Shown here: one piece after another, positions 52,698 to 64,000 of the stretch
Layout: each line of letters opens with the position of its first letter
Position numbering within the stretch: the first letter of the stretch is position 1
Assembly (NCBI RefSeq): GCF_020080835.1
Contig: NC_058166.1
Coordinates: forward strand, 11,061,672-11,125,671
Length of the DNA: 64,000 nt
Reading direction: 5' to 3'
Source of the DNA: Cotesia glomerata
Lineage: Eukaryota; Arthropoda; Insecta; Hymenoptera; Braconidae
Position numbers and translations under genes: made by a program
Notes under the pieces: model-generated
What the model was told of the DNA's origin: nothing
The model's database searches: none
Seen by the model: only the letters and a program-made list of their open reading frames with translations

Positions 52698-54039
52698 TAC
52701 TCTTCAATTATATTCACAGAGTAACTTTGACCTAGAGCCATAATAATAATTACAATGATGTGTAATAAGTGATATAGAAAGTAAATTATAATGTAATGAA
52801 TGGTAATGATTCGAGTTACTTTTTGGTAGTGTGGTCGAGTAATTTTTATTTTCGTTGTAAGCATGTCCAAGTGACATGTAACACTCGTGCTTGGAATAGT
52901 TACTCCATTAGTGACTTTCACTCTTTATGACGCACGTTTGTACTTTTATTCATTATATAGGATCATACGTTATATTCGTAAATTTTTTTCGTTTACTCGC
53001 AACGCCGACTGACAATGAGCTTCCGAAGTTAAAGACCCCTGTTGTAATTATAATTACGGATACTATGCTATTCTGTTTGCGATGAATGAAGAGAAAAAAA
53101 AACGAGAAGCAACTAAAAATAGTTTAGGACGAGATAATAGTATATATATGGGTTAGTAGAGTTTCCAATCAAGATGAGTTTTCTGGATAAGAAAGATTGT
53201 TGTTGACGTCAATTTTCTTTTTATGTCCTTATATCAATTTAAGATGTCTACTGGTAACTGTAAAAGTTATCGGATGTAATATAGCTTCTAACTTTTCTTT
53301 TTAATCTTTCGAATTATTGGTTTTATTGAAAAAATTTAACAGAAACAATTGATCTTTGATTAAAAAAAAAATTCAATTAGTTGAAATTTAGTCCCGTTAG
53401 AAAAAAATGTAAAATTATTATTTGTAGTCCACTAATTTACTTTCACAATTTACTTAGTAAAAAAAACTAGGTGGAATTTTTGAAATTTATTTTCGTCTAG
53501 ATTTTTGACACTTTTACGCTCTAATTATAGTGCAAATCACGTTTTGTATGTCAATTAACACGTGTTTAACCTTTAAAGTTTGTCGGAAATAATAACAATA
53601 AAAAAGTTGTAGACTAAAGTATTTTTTATGATTACATATTAAATTTATTCCCGTAAAATTTTTTTTTTTACAATAAAGTTAAATCTCTAAAAGAGTAGAA
53701 ATTATATTTTAAGCCTTTTTTTTTTTTGTGAAAAGTAAAGTCAAGAGTACTTACACGATTTCAAGTTTTCCTTCAAGTAAAAACAAGATCTGATCTTAGC
53801 CAATAAAAAAGTAGTCTAAGTGTAACGATGACTTTGTTTTTCTAAATAATTGGAGTTACTTTGAGGTTATTCAGTTATATTAAAGATATACATTTTTTTA
53901 GGGACTGTTGTATTACATAAGAAGTTTACTTTTCATTTTCATTGTATATTATACTAAAATTGGAGAGTAATTTTTTCCATGAATGATCATACAACCACTT
54001 TTTATTTTAACATACCATTAGAATGATTTCATTAAGATC
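52698..54039. other. AT-rich intergenic sequence
   Basis: No supported gene or repeat. A GC-richer stretch at about 52990-53160 is not coding in any frame I can support. Confidence 0.35.
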
Positions 54040-54600
54040 ATAATGGGTCATTTATATGCACATGTTGACATTTATGAATTTTAACATTATCTGAATATGT
54101 GACCATATAGTTTATGGTGTGATCATATATAACCATACTTGTGGTCATATATGACCATGTTTGATTAAGTGTGTGATCATATAAAATAATTGTGATCGAA
54201 TAGAACCATTTATGACCAATCCTGTGATCATTTGTGTCTATGCATGACCACTGTGACCACATATGATCACGCGTGTGATTAGTGTAGCCGTATAAGACTA
54301 CATGTGACCCCACCTGATCACGTGTGTGATTAATGCGACCACATATGATTGTATGATCGTTTGACCTTATATGATCATGTGTGTGTGATGTTACATAAAC
54401 ATTGTGACCTTATAATTCTATCTATGATGATATGTGATTTTGTATGATCATGTGCATAATTTTACATGAACATTTTGACCTTCTAAACCTATTAATGATC
54501 ATGCGTGTGATCATATATGACCATGAATGAACAGATATAGGACCATACATGGCCATTGTAATCTTGTATGACCATAAGTGTGATCATCATCCAGATAATA
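54040..54600. repeat. Degenerate minisatellite of TGATCATATATGACCAT units
   Basis: Variants of TGTGATCATATATGACCAT recur roughly every 15-25 bp over about 560 bp. Units contain GATC and are close to self-complementary. It lies about 0.8 kb upstream of gene D. Confidence 0.65.
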
Positions 54601-54879
54601 TTGATCTTATTTTAAGTATAACTAATTACATTAAGTAATAATATTAATTTTTAACTAGAACAACTTGTAAATAAATTAATTGGTAAACTCATGATTTTTT
54701 GATCTTCAAATTTTTCAATAAAAATTTCTTATTATTTTCTAAGTTAAAAATTTTCTAATAAAAAAAAAAAAAGAAACTAAAAAACATGTATTAGAAATAG
54801 GTCTCTGTAAGTATATGTACTCTGAAAGCACTTACACCAGAGAGACAAATCTAACATTGTGTACACATGACAAAGACAA

Positions 54880-55433
54880 GAAAGAATAATAAAAATAAAA
54901 TAAAATAAAATAAAAAAAGATTTGTGAAGGTGCGGTTTTCTATTTGTCGTTTGCCTGGGTCATCGGTTTGTTCAGTCCCACCATCTTTCTGTGGTTCACC
55001 TCATTGGTGAATACTTTTGGTCTTACACGGGAAATGATAATAAAACATATTGGTGTGCAAGTATAGTAGAGGTAAAGGAACGATTACGAGCACGGGACAT
55101 AAACCGACGTACGATATACGCATTGCCCACCACCAAACCAGCATAATACTAATATTAATAATAATAATAGAAGTTTAAAATCGGCTGACAACGACGACAC
55201 AAACCGGTGGGGATTTCTGGGCTCCTTCTTAGGCCCTGTGTCGTGGAGAGGGGACAACGCCAAATATAAGCTAAAGATTCTGGAAGGATGGACCATACCA
55301 AATTTAAAACACGTGAGGGACAGTATTGAGTGTTAAGCTCCGTCTAACGACAGTACCGTCATTTATATTTAATATAAATTTAGATTTTTTTGAGTTTAGT
55401 TTTTATTTTTTTATTTAAAACAAAAACGTGAAC
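54880..55433 (+). promoter_or_regulatory. Probable promoter region and 5'UTR of Osiris gene D
   Basis: This region is GC-richer than its surroundings. It contains AATATAAG at about 55263-55270, an E-box CACGTG near 55310, and a second TATA-like TATAAATT near 55375. I cannot choose between the two TATA-like sites. Confidence 0.4.
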
Positions 55434-56810
55434 ATGAACGCGTATTTGAAAATCGTGTGCTTCTCGATGGCCGTTGTGCTAATTAGCGGCCAGGATATTA
55501 ACCAGTGCTTCGAACAAGACAGCATATCCTGCGTGCAAAAGAGCCTCTACAGAAAGGCTAAAGAGTTCTTCACCAAAGACAACATTGAATTATTCAGTGG
55601 TGTTAGCTTGGTTAAGGCTGCTGACAGGAACTCGAGGACTGCTAAAGATGTGATTTACGACCAGGAAATAGATGCTGCCAACGATGTCGAGGGACGTCAA
55701 AGTGCCTTGGAGAACTTTGTCAGTGATGAAGCTAGCGACTTTTTGACTGGACGCAGCCTCAGGGTAATTATTTTTTCCATTGTTTCCAGTTTAATTTTTT
55801 TTTCTGTTTTTTTTTGTTCTAAAAAAATGAGTTTAATTAATTAGGTTTTTTTTTTTTTTTTTTTTTTTATGTTTTGTAGATAAACTTCGCGCCAGTTGCT
55901 GAGAAAATTGGACAGACTGCACGTGCAATGGTTGACTCCGTCCCACAAGAAGTTAGACAAGCTGTTGATGAAGTTGTTGAAGGTAATTGTTTTTATTAGA
56001 CAAGAATTTCCTTTGACGAGAAAAATTGATTAGATTTTTTTGTAAAATTTGGACTTTTTGGTGAGTTATGAAAATAAAATTTTTAAAAATTATAAAAAGT
56101 TTGAACTAGAAATTTTAATTTGAAATTGATACAATTTCAGTGTAAAATTTGGTAAATCTTGAAAAAAAAAAAAAAAAAATTGATGTAGAATTTAAACAAA
56201 CTATTTTTTTTTTATAACATTTGATATTTTTCTTTGAAGTCGAATTTTATCGTATGAAATTTTGTTAAAAATTTTTTCTCGAAATTGATTCTTATAAATT
56301 TTTAGTATTTTAACAATCGCTGTTTAATTATATTTAAAAAAATTTTATTTTTAATTCATACTAAATATTTAATAATATAGCGTCTCTAAATTTCCAAAAA
56401 TTCTAATAAATTTTATCTGAAATCTGGTTTGATTAATAACTATATCTAATTAATTTTTAAAAATTACAGGTCGTGGAAAGAAAAAGTTCTTGAAAACTCT
56501 CCTCCCTTTCCTGGCAATTGCTAAATTGAAGATGGGAGCTCTTGCTGTTTTATCATACTTCGGAATCGCCCTGTTGGCCAAGAAAGCCATCTTCGCTTCA
56601 TTGATCTCCCTCGCTTTCTCCGCATTCATCGGACTCAAATCTCTCTGGTCTAAGGGCGCAGACACCACCGCGTACAATGCAGGGTGGAACTCAGGTAACG
56701 TCGGCGCATGGGCACCCCCAGCAACCAATGGTTGGTCTTCTGGAGGGTGGGATGACAGCCACGGTAATAACTACGCTGGAACCAACCAGCCATTCTCTGG
56801 CTACCACTAA
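55434..56810 (+). CDS. Osiris family protein (DUF1676), gene D, 3 coding exons
   Basis: The exons are 55434-55763, 55880-55982 and 56470-56810; the first junction is phase 0 and the second phase 1. The product is 257 residues. Residues 1-20 (MNAYLKIVCFSMAVVLISGQ) are a signal peptide, followed directly by C-x7-C at residues 25-33 (CFEQDSISC). The DUF1676 body includes ELFSGVSLVK and the amphipathic stretch of exon 2 (VAEKIGQTARAMVDSVPQEV). Exon 3 opens with GRGKKKFLKTLLPF, then the hydrophobic segment (LAVLSYFGIALLAKKAIF and SLAFSAFIGLKSLW), then a Gly/Trp/Asn-rich tail ending FSGYH. The start at 55434 is chosen over an in-frame GTG just upstream because it is the first ATG and opens the signal peptide. 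Confidence 0.93.
55843..55868 (+). repeat. Poly(T) tract before the gene D exon 2 acceptor
   Basis: An uninterrupted run of more than 20 T residues lies about 10 bp before the TTTTGTAG acceptor in a 116-bp intron. It acts as an extreme polypyrimidine tract. Confidence 0.6.
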
Positions 56811-58290
56811 GCCGCCATTGGCTATCAACGCCTGCCAAATAACTCACTACATTATCACTTAATAACGCTAAATTAAATTATTTAATTAAATCATCATTAA
56901 TTAAAATCATTAAAACCATATTTTGAAAATTTTATTAACGAATCATTAATAATTAATATTAATGATTAACATTGACAATTAATACTTAATACTTACATTA
57001 ATGGTTAAAATTGATGATTAACATTAATACGTAACAATAATGATTGAAATTAATTTTAACATCAACAATTGACTATAATAGCTAGCATTTATGATTAAAA
57101 TTGATTGATCAAATGAGTGATTAACGTCAATGATTAATACTTAATATGGTTTGAAATATTTATTTTTTATATTTATAATTCATTTTTTTGTAAGCTGTTG
57201 CCATTATTGTTAATTTATTAATCAAATATGATTTCACATGTGTAAATAATTGTATCTTTCATCATTCATATGTTAATGTTAACATGTTAATAACTACAAC
57301 ATTTCATTGTGTAATTAAAATTATAATTAATTACACAAATTTACACGAAAAAATAATATTTATTAGCCACAATTTCTTTTGTATAATTTATAGAATAGTA
57401 CAAATCAAATATCAATCAAACATATAATAGGATAATTTTTTAAATAAATTATTGGTGAATTATGAATTACAATACTCTGAATGAACTGTACAATTGAAAA
57501 CAAAATAAGAAAATAAATTTTTTTAATAAAAACCTAATAAGTCATTGACCTGAAACTCAGAAACTAAATTTAAGAAGAGTAAGAGAGGTATTCAAAATTT
57601 TAACTTTCCAGCAATTCTTGGAATATTTTTATGGGAATATATAGAGGCGTATTATATACATGTATATAAGAGATAAATGGATACATACTATTGCTTTCAG
57701 AATTTCGATCGAGTGACCGTTATACTTACAAACGTCGCGTGTGTCCAGAAAACCTGATTCTGGCCTTCAACTATATGTATATACGTCATATGCAGTTGAT
57801 GTTTATTTATTGTATGTCATACATGTAACCGGAGTAGGAAGTGATTAATGTTCTGAGATAAATAGGATAAATGGATTGAATATTCAAATTTCTTAAAATA
57901 TTTATCACAGATAATAACTATAAGGTACCCGCGAGTAATACGGCCTGGTTAAAAGATATTTGTAATTTATAATGAAAAGATTATTATTCATAGATTTTGA
58001 TGTTTATCATTATTTAAGGAGATAATTATTTTAAATAAAAACAAAATTTAATATTTTATGAGTCGTAGGGTAATAAAGCTGCACTGAAAAAAAAGTTTAA
58101 GTCCTATGGGTATACTCTTTTTTAATAAATTGGTATTGTGAATATGATATAAAAAAGTTTAAGTATTAATAAACTTAAAAGTAATTGGGGCCATCTATGG
58201 TAAGACGAAGTTTGGCGAATGTTTGGAATACCTAACTTGCAGGAAATTATAAAATCCGAAGACTTACGAAAGTTCGGTTTACCAAACTTA
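56811..58290. other. 3' flank of gene D and intergenic sequence
   Basis: The first 350 bp have recurring TTAATGATTAA-type phrases and should include the 3'UTR. Nothing coding is seen afterwards. Confidence 0.4.
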
Positions 58291-58416
58291 AAGGTAATTA
58301 GGGATATTTATGGCAAGCCAAACTTCGGCAAATCTTTGGTTATCGTTACTTCCAGCTGGTCAGGCATTCCAAAAGTTCACCGAAGTTCGGCTTGCCATAG
58401 ATATCCCAAATTACAT
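58291..58416. repeat. Inverted repeat around GGCAAGCCAAACTTCGG
   Basis: GGTAATTAGGGATATTTATG and GGCAAGCCAAACTTCGG in the left arm are mirrored by CCGAAGTTCGGCTTGCC and CATAGATATCCCAAATTAC in the right arm. Related GCCAAACTT and GGCATGCC phrases occur on both sides from about 58200 to 58545, so a larger degraded element is likely. Confidence 0.6.
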
Positions 58417-58562
58417 GCCAATTACATCCCAATGGCATGCCAATCTTCGTTTTGCCTAACGTGGATTTAAGAAGGCGCAAATTAGTCTTGCCTAAGTTAG
58501 GCAAGCCAAACTTGCCCCTCACTAATTCTTCGGCATTCCTTACTACAATTTCTAGTCGGGTA

Positions 58563-59072
58563 AGTCTGATAGAAGTTTCATAGAACACTATTTTTGGAAT
58601 TTTCAAACCGCAATAACTTTTGAATGGATCAACCAATTTTCACGCGGTTGACGGCATTCGACGCAGTTTTATTATCCTCATAAGTTATTTCCAGGTTTTA
58701 ATTGATCGAACCAAAAATTTCGGAGTAATCCCGAAAAAACACTTTTTTCGGTTTTCTTTCGTTCACGATATCTCTCGAACGAATCAACCGATTTCGACCA
58801 GCTTAGTGGCGATCGACATAGTTTTTCAAGCTTAAGGGCGGATTAGTTTTTGAAGTTGATCGATAAAGCCGTATATAAGTTATTCCAAAAAAACCACTTT
58901 CAAAAAAAATTTTTTTCTTATTTTTTTTGAGATTTTTCAAAATTTCTCAAAATCTATCGGTCCGAATCGGTTCAAATTCACAGGAAATCTAAGTTTGAGG
59001 GAACTCTTTAGAACGCCGTTTAGTACATTCCGATCGGTTTAGTCGTTCAAAAGTTATAAGCAAGTCGCGTAG

Positions 59073-59074
<2 letters not shown>
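58563..59074 (-). repeat. RepA tail (reverse), partial copy
   Basis: It begins inside the tail at TCTGATAGAAGTTTCATAGA and runs to AAAAGTTATAAGCAAGTC, then into (CA)n. No head follows: the R1-like copy and a MITE-type end replace it. Confidence 0.75.
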
Positions 59075-59129
<55 letters not shown>

Positions 59130-59133
59130 TACA

Positions 59134-59174
<41 letters not shown>
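59075..59174. repeat. (CA)n microsatellite
   Basis: CA units with a few AATACAGA interruptions. It is the RepA core in which the next R1-like copy sits. Confidence 0.92.
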
Positions 59175-59177
<3 letters not shown>

Positions 59178-59943
59178 GTGTCCGTCTGAGTGCCTTAAGA
59201 GTAGCAAGCGCCTTCCGCACAATATCTATGGAAGCAGTGTGTGTCATTTCCAGAACTTTGCCTCTCAGAGTCTTAGCTGAGGAAAGACGGATCCTTTACC
59301 AACGAAAGAAGTCAACCACACTAAGCGCTGAGGAGCTTAGAACAGAAGAACGGCAGAAGAGCATAAGTCGATGGCAACTACAGTGGGATGCCACAGTGAA
59401 GGGTAGGTGGACGCATCGTCTCATATCAAGGATCAACGTTTGGCTAAACCTGAGTCACGGTGAGGTCAACTATTATCTTACGTAGATGTTATCAGGACAC
59501 GGCTGTTTCCGGGCGTATCTCCACCGCTTTAAGCATGATAATTCCCCAGAGTGCCCGTCCTGCCCAGGAGTCAATGAAGATGCAGAGCACGTCTTCTTTG
59601 AGTGCCCACGTTTTTATCCACAGCGAGATGAGCTGGAGAATATCCTGAAGAGGAAAATCCAACCAGAGACAATAGTAGAAGCAATGCTGTCATCAGAGGC
59701 TGCCTGGAACGCCACAAACACGTTTGTCACGGGAGTCCTCTCAGCCCTGCGGTCCATAGAAAGAAAAAGAGCGAATGACGCCAATTAAAAGGAGGAAAGA
59801 ATAACACCTTAGCCACCAGAAGAAAGAGCAGTAGCTAGATCCTCCCCTCACGAAGTAATGCCTGACGGCGGTTTCCATGAGGGATTAGGGGAAAGAGGAA
59901 AAGGGGTTTAGGGTTTAATGGGTAGGGGCGCTAGCGTCGAGTT
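59175..59943 (+). mobile_element. R1-like retrotransposon copy, family B, 5'- and 3'-truncated
   Basis: The + strand encodes the last third of ORF2: TISMEAVCVISRTLPLRVLA, RWTHRLISRINVWLNLSHG, a TAG at 59483-59485, then LSGHGCFRAYLHRFK, the zinc motif CPSCPGVNEDAEHVFFEC and an end at ANDAN (59788). The 3'UTR stops at GCGTCGAGTTTTA, before the CATATCCAGGC motif and hairpin, where a MITE-type end begins. It is very close to the copy at 12253 but keeps a segment that copy has lost. Confidence 0.85.
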
Positions 59944-60300
59944 TTACGCTGATAGAAGGATTTCTTAGTATCAAAAAAGATTTGTTAATATTTAACAAAT
60001 GATTTCTTAAAGAAGCCTTATTTAAGAAATATTTATTAATATTTAACAAATCATTTCTTAAACATCATTTTTTTGTATTTAATAAATATTTCTTAGCATC
60101 TAATAAACGATTTGTTAATATTCAATAACCGATTTCTTTCCATTTAAAAAATGATTTATTAATATTTAATAAATCACTTTTTAACATTTAATTAATCACT
60201 TTTTAATGATTAATAAATGAATATTTTATATTTAATATATTTTTTATTATTTGAACAAATTTTTTTTTATATTTAAGAAATTATCTATTAACTTATTTAT
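59944..60300. repeat. Element related to the 52421 MITE, one end recognisable
   Basis: It starts ACGCTGATAGAAGGATTTCT, one base different from the 52421 family end, and continues with TTAATATTTAACAAAT-type phrases. The opposite end is not recognisable. Confidence 0.6.
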
Positions 60301-60506
60301 TAAAATTTAATTCATAAAATCACACAGTTCAAGAATATATATATGTATATATGTTTTTGCATACAGCTACACACATTCATTAATATTTATATTTATAAAC
60401 AAAAATAACTAAAACAACCATCGTATAAAATTTTCTATTCTTTCAATTTCAAAATACAATTTCATAGTAATTAACACTATAACTAGAATAAACAAATTAA
60501 TATTTT
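60301..60506. other. AT-rich sequence 3' of the transposon-like locus
   Basis: Likely the 3' non-coding end of the minus-strand locus. ATATATATATGTATATATG occurs near 60335. I could not place a terminal inverted repeat. Confidence 0.35.
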
Positions 60507-62612
60507 TTATATTAAACTACGCTGAGAAATAACATAAAATCCGTTTGATAGTACATGTGTTTTTAATGGTTTTATATATTGATTAAAATTAAACTGAGTA
60601 AAATTTTCTACATCACTTGCTTTCGGTGCTATCAATTGATATGCTTTGATATGAGTATTAAGCCCAATGGTTGTAAATTTTTTATAAGAAAAATAAATAG
60701 TTTTAGTATCAGATAAAATTGCAGTAATGATGTCAAAAACAGGATTATTTTCTGAGTTATTTGATAAGTGAAATGCAAATGATGGCTTAAACAAAGTTTT
60801 GTTAATTTTTACAGACTCGAAAGCTTTAAAATCATTAGAATTTGTCCCAAAATTACGAACTGTATTACATGCTAGCACTGATCCTAACTCTACGAAATTT
60901 TTAAATCCTTCATTCGTCAAAAACTTTTTACTTAAATCCAACTGTAATTTTCTGGCCAAAGTTAATAATATATTGATACGACACTTTACAACTTGGGCAT
61001 GATGCTTCGATTTTTTGTGAAAAGATTCAAATCGAGAACATGAAAAAAATTTTGGTGGACCCAAAAGTCTAATTACAGTTGGATAGTGTGTTAAATTATG
61101 GAATTTAGCTGTCAGATGTCCTTTGAATGTTTTCTAGTATAGTTCATGATGAAGTTTTATCAACACACCAAGATAAACTATATCGTCTTCTGAAATAGTT
61201 GTTGCTGTAACTATACTGATAATATCAAATAAATAGTTATACAGTTGCCATGCAGGATCATCTGGTGGAACCATATCCCCAATTAATATTCCAAAATATG
61301 CTACAAGACAAGACATCTCTGCCGCTGTAATGATTAAATGTTCATTTTGAACATGACTTCCGCTGATTGATGAAATTTTATTACCGCAATCAGCTTCAGA
61401 ATGATTAAAAAACTTTAATCTGTTGTTTAAATGTTCCAGGCTAAAATACTTTTCTCGAATACAATGTTTAATAATTTTAGCCATATCATATCGACAGATT
61501 CCGAGATACAAGTCGTGCATAACATCAACAGTCCAATTGCTTGTGTTATGAAAGAATTTTATGTCGTTAAAAACACAGCTGGTCTTAACACCTTTGCTAT
61601 GATTCAGCAAATCTTCTTCGTAATTTTGCTTAGTTCTTAACAGATTTTTATTTTCGACTGTTAGTTTTTGTGCATCACATTTTGGTGCCCGACAAAATCG
61701 ACAGCAATACTCACTGATAAAACTTTCATTATACCCAAAAAGACTATTTAGAGCCAAATTATCACCAAGTATTCCAATTAATACAAAGTAAATACTGTGA
61801 TTTTGTCCATTAACATTAATTGTTATACCTTTTGTTGCCAAGTAATTCAATTCATTTTTGATTTCAGTAAAACATCTTTCAGCTCCGAATTCTTTATAGT
61901 CAGAATTGTAAATAAGTTGTGCCAAAAAAATATTGTCCACAGTTGACGCGAATTTTGGCGGTAATGAAGCAATTGAAAAATACAATCCCCCAATTTTGTG
62001 AATTCCTGCTGACGAAGAAAGAGGATTGTTTACTTCAAAATCATCATAATATAAATAAAGAGGTATAACAGTCTTTTCACAAAAAGATTTGGAAATATTT
62101 TTCCAAATTTTTCCTTGAAACAAACTTGTATAAACTCTTTGATCATCGTATTTAGCAGATTCGTCGACAATAAAATTTTTTACAACTTGAAAAATGTTGG
62201 GCAGTTCTAACCATTTTTTTAGTACAGCACGTAACTGAATTATTTGTCCAAAGCATGGTTTTTTTGTCCAAACAACGATGTTATCCACAACTTTGTTGTC
62301 AGATATCTCGCCATTTTTTATTTGTTGTAGGGCAACGTAATGACTGGAAGCTTTAAATTGCTGCATACATCTCCAATTAGAATCAAAATTATCAAAAATG
62401 TCAAAGTCAAAACATCCTTCCATCAGCTCATGGTACTCTGTCGGAATGCGTTCTTTTAAATTTTTTAAAGTAGCTGTAGATACTTTTGTCATCAACAGTT
62501 GAAAATCCTTGATGATTGCTTGGGCTAAGTTTTGTGTAATACCGGGATTACTATAAATTTTGTTAACAAATTTAAAAACTTCGTTTTCAACAATATTTTG
62601 TGTATTATTCAT
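60507..62612 (-). pseudogene. Transposase-like protein (EnSpm/CACTA-like), one in-frame TAG
   Basis: The start codon is at 62612 in the minus sense. The frame is open for 492 codons to a TAG at 61136-61134 and then continues in the same frame for another 208 codons to 60507. Before the stop are YLYYDDFEVNNPLSSS (Asp190/191), GILGDNLALNSLFGY (Asp284), CRFCRAPKC and WTVDVMHDLYLGICRYDM (Asp363, His366, Asp367). After it are LTAKFHNLTHYPTVIRLLGP and RFESFHKKSKH. This pattern matches a large group of animal transposase-like proteins resembling EnSpm/CACTA Tnp2. I recognise the pattern, not a named element. The TAG is the only lesion seen, so it may be a very young pseudogene, a sequencing error or a read-through codon. 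Confidence 0.75.
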
Positions 62613-62670
62613 TTTATTGAGTAAATATAAAATTTATATTTTCACAGAATTTTTATTTTTAAAATTTTTA

Positions 62671-64000
62671 TTAATTTAACGGTAAGTTAGTTTTTAATTT
62701 ATTTAAAATAGTGAAAATTGAGGGTATTTGCACATCAGACTCAGTTTTAATTTTATAAACACCCCACTGTATAAAGTACCAAAAATGCTGACTTTCTATC
62801 GGATACGCGAGTTTAAACATTAAATAAAATTTATAAAGTAAGTCTAATCCATCCGCAAAAGTTGAAGCTTCAAAACGATGATTATCAACTTGAATGTAAA
62901 TTTTTTTCAAGTCCAATGCATTCGGGCCCACGAGTATTAAATATGGTTGAATTGGAGTTTTCGCCTTTGCTTTTGCAGCAACTTTCAAAGCACAAGCGTT
63001 GTCTATGTCTCCAGGAATTTTCACGTGCACACATATACTTCTAAAAGCATCTTCTTGCACTTGCTTTTCGGTAGAAGCATTTTTATTTTTCTTTCGCAAT
63101 TTGGGTGTTAGAATATTTAGGAAAATCTTGAGTTGAATAATATTCTTGCTTAGCGAAGAAACTTGTTCATTACCCGTTTCTAAGAGATTTAATTTCTCTT
63201 GATGCTCTGAATTCAATTTATTAAAGAAAACCTTCTTCAGTTGAAAAAAAGTTTTATTCCAACACTCATTAAAATTTTCAACTTGACAAGTATAAGTTTG
63301 CTCAAAATCTGTATTTATCAATTCAGCGCATACAGACTCCTTTAAAATAGGCCAATCATTCAGAATATCAGTCGCACTTGAATATTTGTTGGATAAAACT
63401 TCAGTTCTTCGTAACTGATAAGACGATTTCCAATGAAGTATCACCTGAACTTCATCGCGATGATGTTTTAACCATTTCTTACTCTCCAGCGCAGGATCTT
63501 GACTGTTGTTGTCCTGATTTTCATCTAATTCCATACAGTCATTGGAAACATCGGCGACTTTTCGTAAACTTCTAATGGTTGTCAAAATATTTCGGTATTT
63601 ATCTACCAATTTCCCTTTAGAAATCTGACTAACTTGGCGTAAAGAATTCTTTTTTTTTACCGGAGGTACGTAAAAAGTTTGAATACACTCTGCTGGAAAC
63701 AAATTAACTATTTTCTCGACTAATTCTTCAAAATCTTCGTTAATAAGAGTTAAGTTTTTTTGTAAGCAGTAAATGACTATAATTTCACAGAGATGAGATA
63801 TCCATAAAGCTTCCAAGGAGATGTCTTCCTTCTTGGCGATCAACAGCAGTTCCTTGCCAACAGGGTGGTCATTCAACACCTTTCTCAAATCAAAATGACA
63901 AAATTTAGACTCTTTTTTTTTTTTTCTACTCAAAGAAGAATCACTTTCAGTACTAGTAGTTCCAACGGTGTCGTTAGAACCAATAAATTCCACGGGTATA
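62671..64000 (-). CDS. Uncharacterised transposon-associated ORF, partial at window edge
   Basis: Minus strand, at least 440 codons, open past the right edge, so the true start is outside the window; the first methionine-like codon inside is a GTG. It has a Lys-rich N-terminal stretch, a mostly alpha-helical middle with no motif I can name, and a C-terminal part with LKVAAKAKAKTPIQPYLILV, FADGLDLLYKFYLMF and YPIESQHFWYFIQWGVYKI. Such proteins are often found beside transposase-like ORFs in insect genomes. It ends 58 bp before the start of the transposase-like ORF, so the two were probably carried together. It has no lesion in this window. Confidence 0.7.
   Translation of the reverse strand, partial: IPVEFIGSNDTVGTTSTESDSSLSRKKKKESKFCHFDLRKVLNDHPVGKELLLIAKKEDISLEALWISHLCEIIVIYCLQKNLTLINEDFEELVEKIVNLFPAECIQTFYVPPVKKKNSLRQVSQISKGKLVDKYRNILTTIRSLRKVADVSNDCMELDENQDNNSQDPALESKKWLKHHRDEVQVILHWKSSYQLRRTEVLSNKYSSATDILNDWPILKESVCAELINTDFEQTYTCQVENFNECWNKTFFQLKKVFFNKLNSEHQEKLNLLETGNEQVSSLSKNIIQLKIFLNILTPKLRKKNKNASTEKQVQEDAFRSICVHVKIPGDIDNACALKVAAKAKAKTPIQPYLILVGPNALDLKKIYIQVDNHRFEASTFADGLDLLYKFYLMFKLAYPIESQHFWYFIQWGVYKIKTESDVQIPSIFTILNKLKTNLPLN

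Overview
This window is AT-rich insect nuclear DNA, most likely from a hymenopteran; a braconid-type parasitoid wasp is my best guess, from the overall feel of the repeats rather than from any diagnostic gene. It has spliced genes with GT-AG introns, TATA plus initiator promoters, long (TG)n and (TA)n microsatellites, and non-LTR retrotransposons, hAT elements, foldback elements and a tRNA-like SINE.

The host genes are four members of the Osiris family (DUF1676), all on the + strand: gene A (CDS 1847-6756), gene B (37493-38471), gene C (43022-46039) and gene D (55434-56810). Each can be assembled from its exons without a lesion. Each encodes a signal peptide, a two-cysteine segment, a DUF1676-like body, a basic G-R-G-K-K type motif, a long hydrophobic segment and a tail. 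All four have a phase-1 intron immediately before the basic motif. Osiris genes form a conserved insect cluster linked to cuticle-secreting epithelia, so this is a piece of that cluster. I did not assign individual Osi numbers.

The space between genes, above all the roughly 30 kb between A and B, is mobile DNA. The commonest item is an unclassified repeat, here called RepA, about 0.65-1 kb when uninterrupted. It has a head starting TTAACTTCCCGCTAAG, a (TG)n core and a tail ending in AGCGGGAAGTTGCAGGG. Nine copies or fragments are listed. Two families of R1-clade-like non-LTR retrotransposons sit inside RepA (TG)n/(CA)n cores, always in the same orientation to the AC strand, which suggests microsatellite-targeted insertion. 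In the clearest case (7800-17210) one RepA holds two R1-like copies, and the second holds a 3420-bp hAT element with an exact 8-bp target duplication.

A second theme is long, near-perfect inverted repeats: 20041-21662, 22934-23289, 25143-25515, 30798-31750, 32108-34332, 45151-45292, 47371-47700, 48909-49146, 52421-52697 and 58291-58416. The 2.2-kb foldback at 32108-34332 carries a tRNA-like SINE in one arm only. The 142-bp palindrome at 45151-45292 lies in an intron of gene C and should be transcribed as a hairpin.

The right edge (60507 to beyond 64000, minus strand) holds a two-ORF DNA-transposon-like locus. The second ORF resembles transposase-like proteins of the EnSpm/CACTA kind and is interrupted by a single in-frame TAG.

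I saw no rRNA, no convincing stand-alone tRNA, no CRISPR array and no bacterial-type genes.
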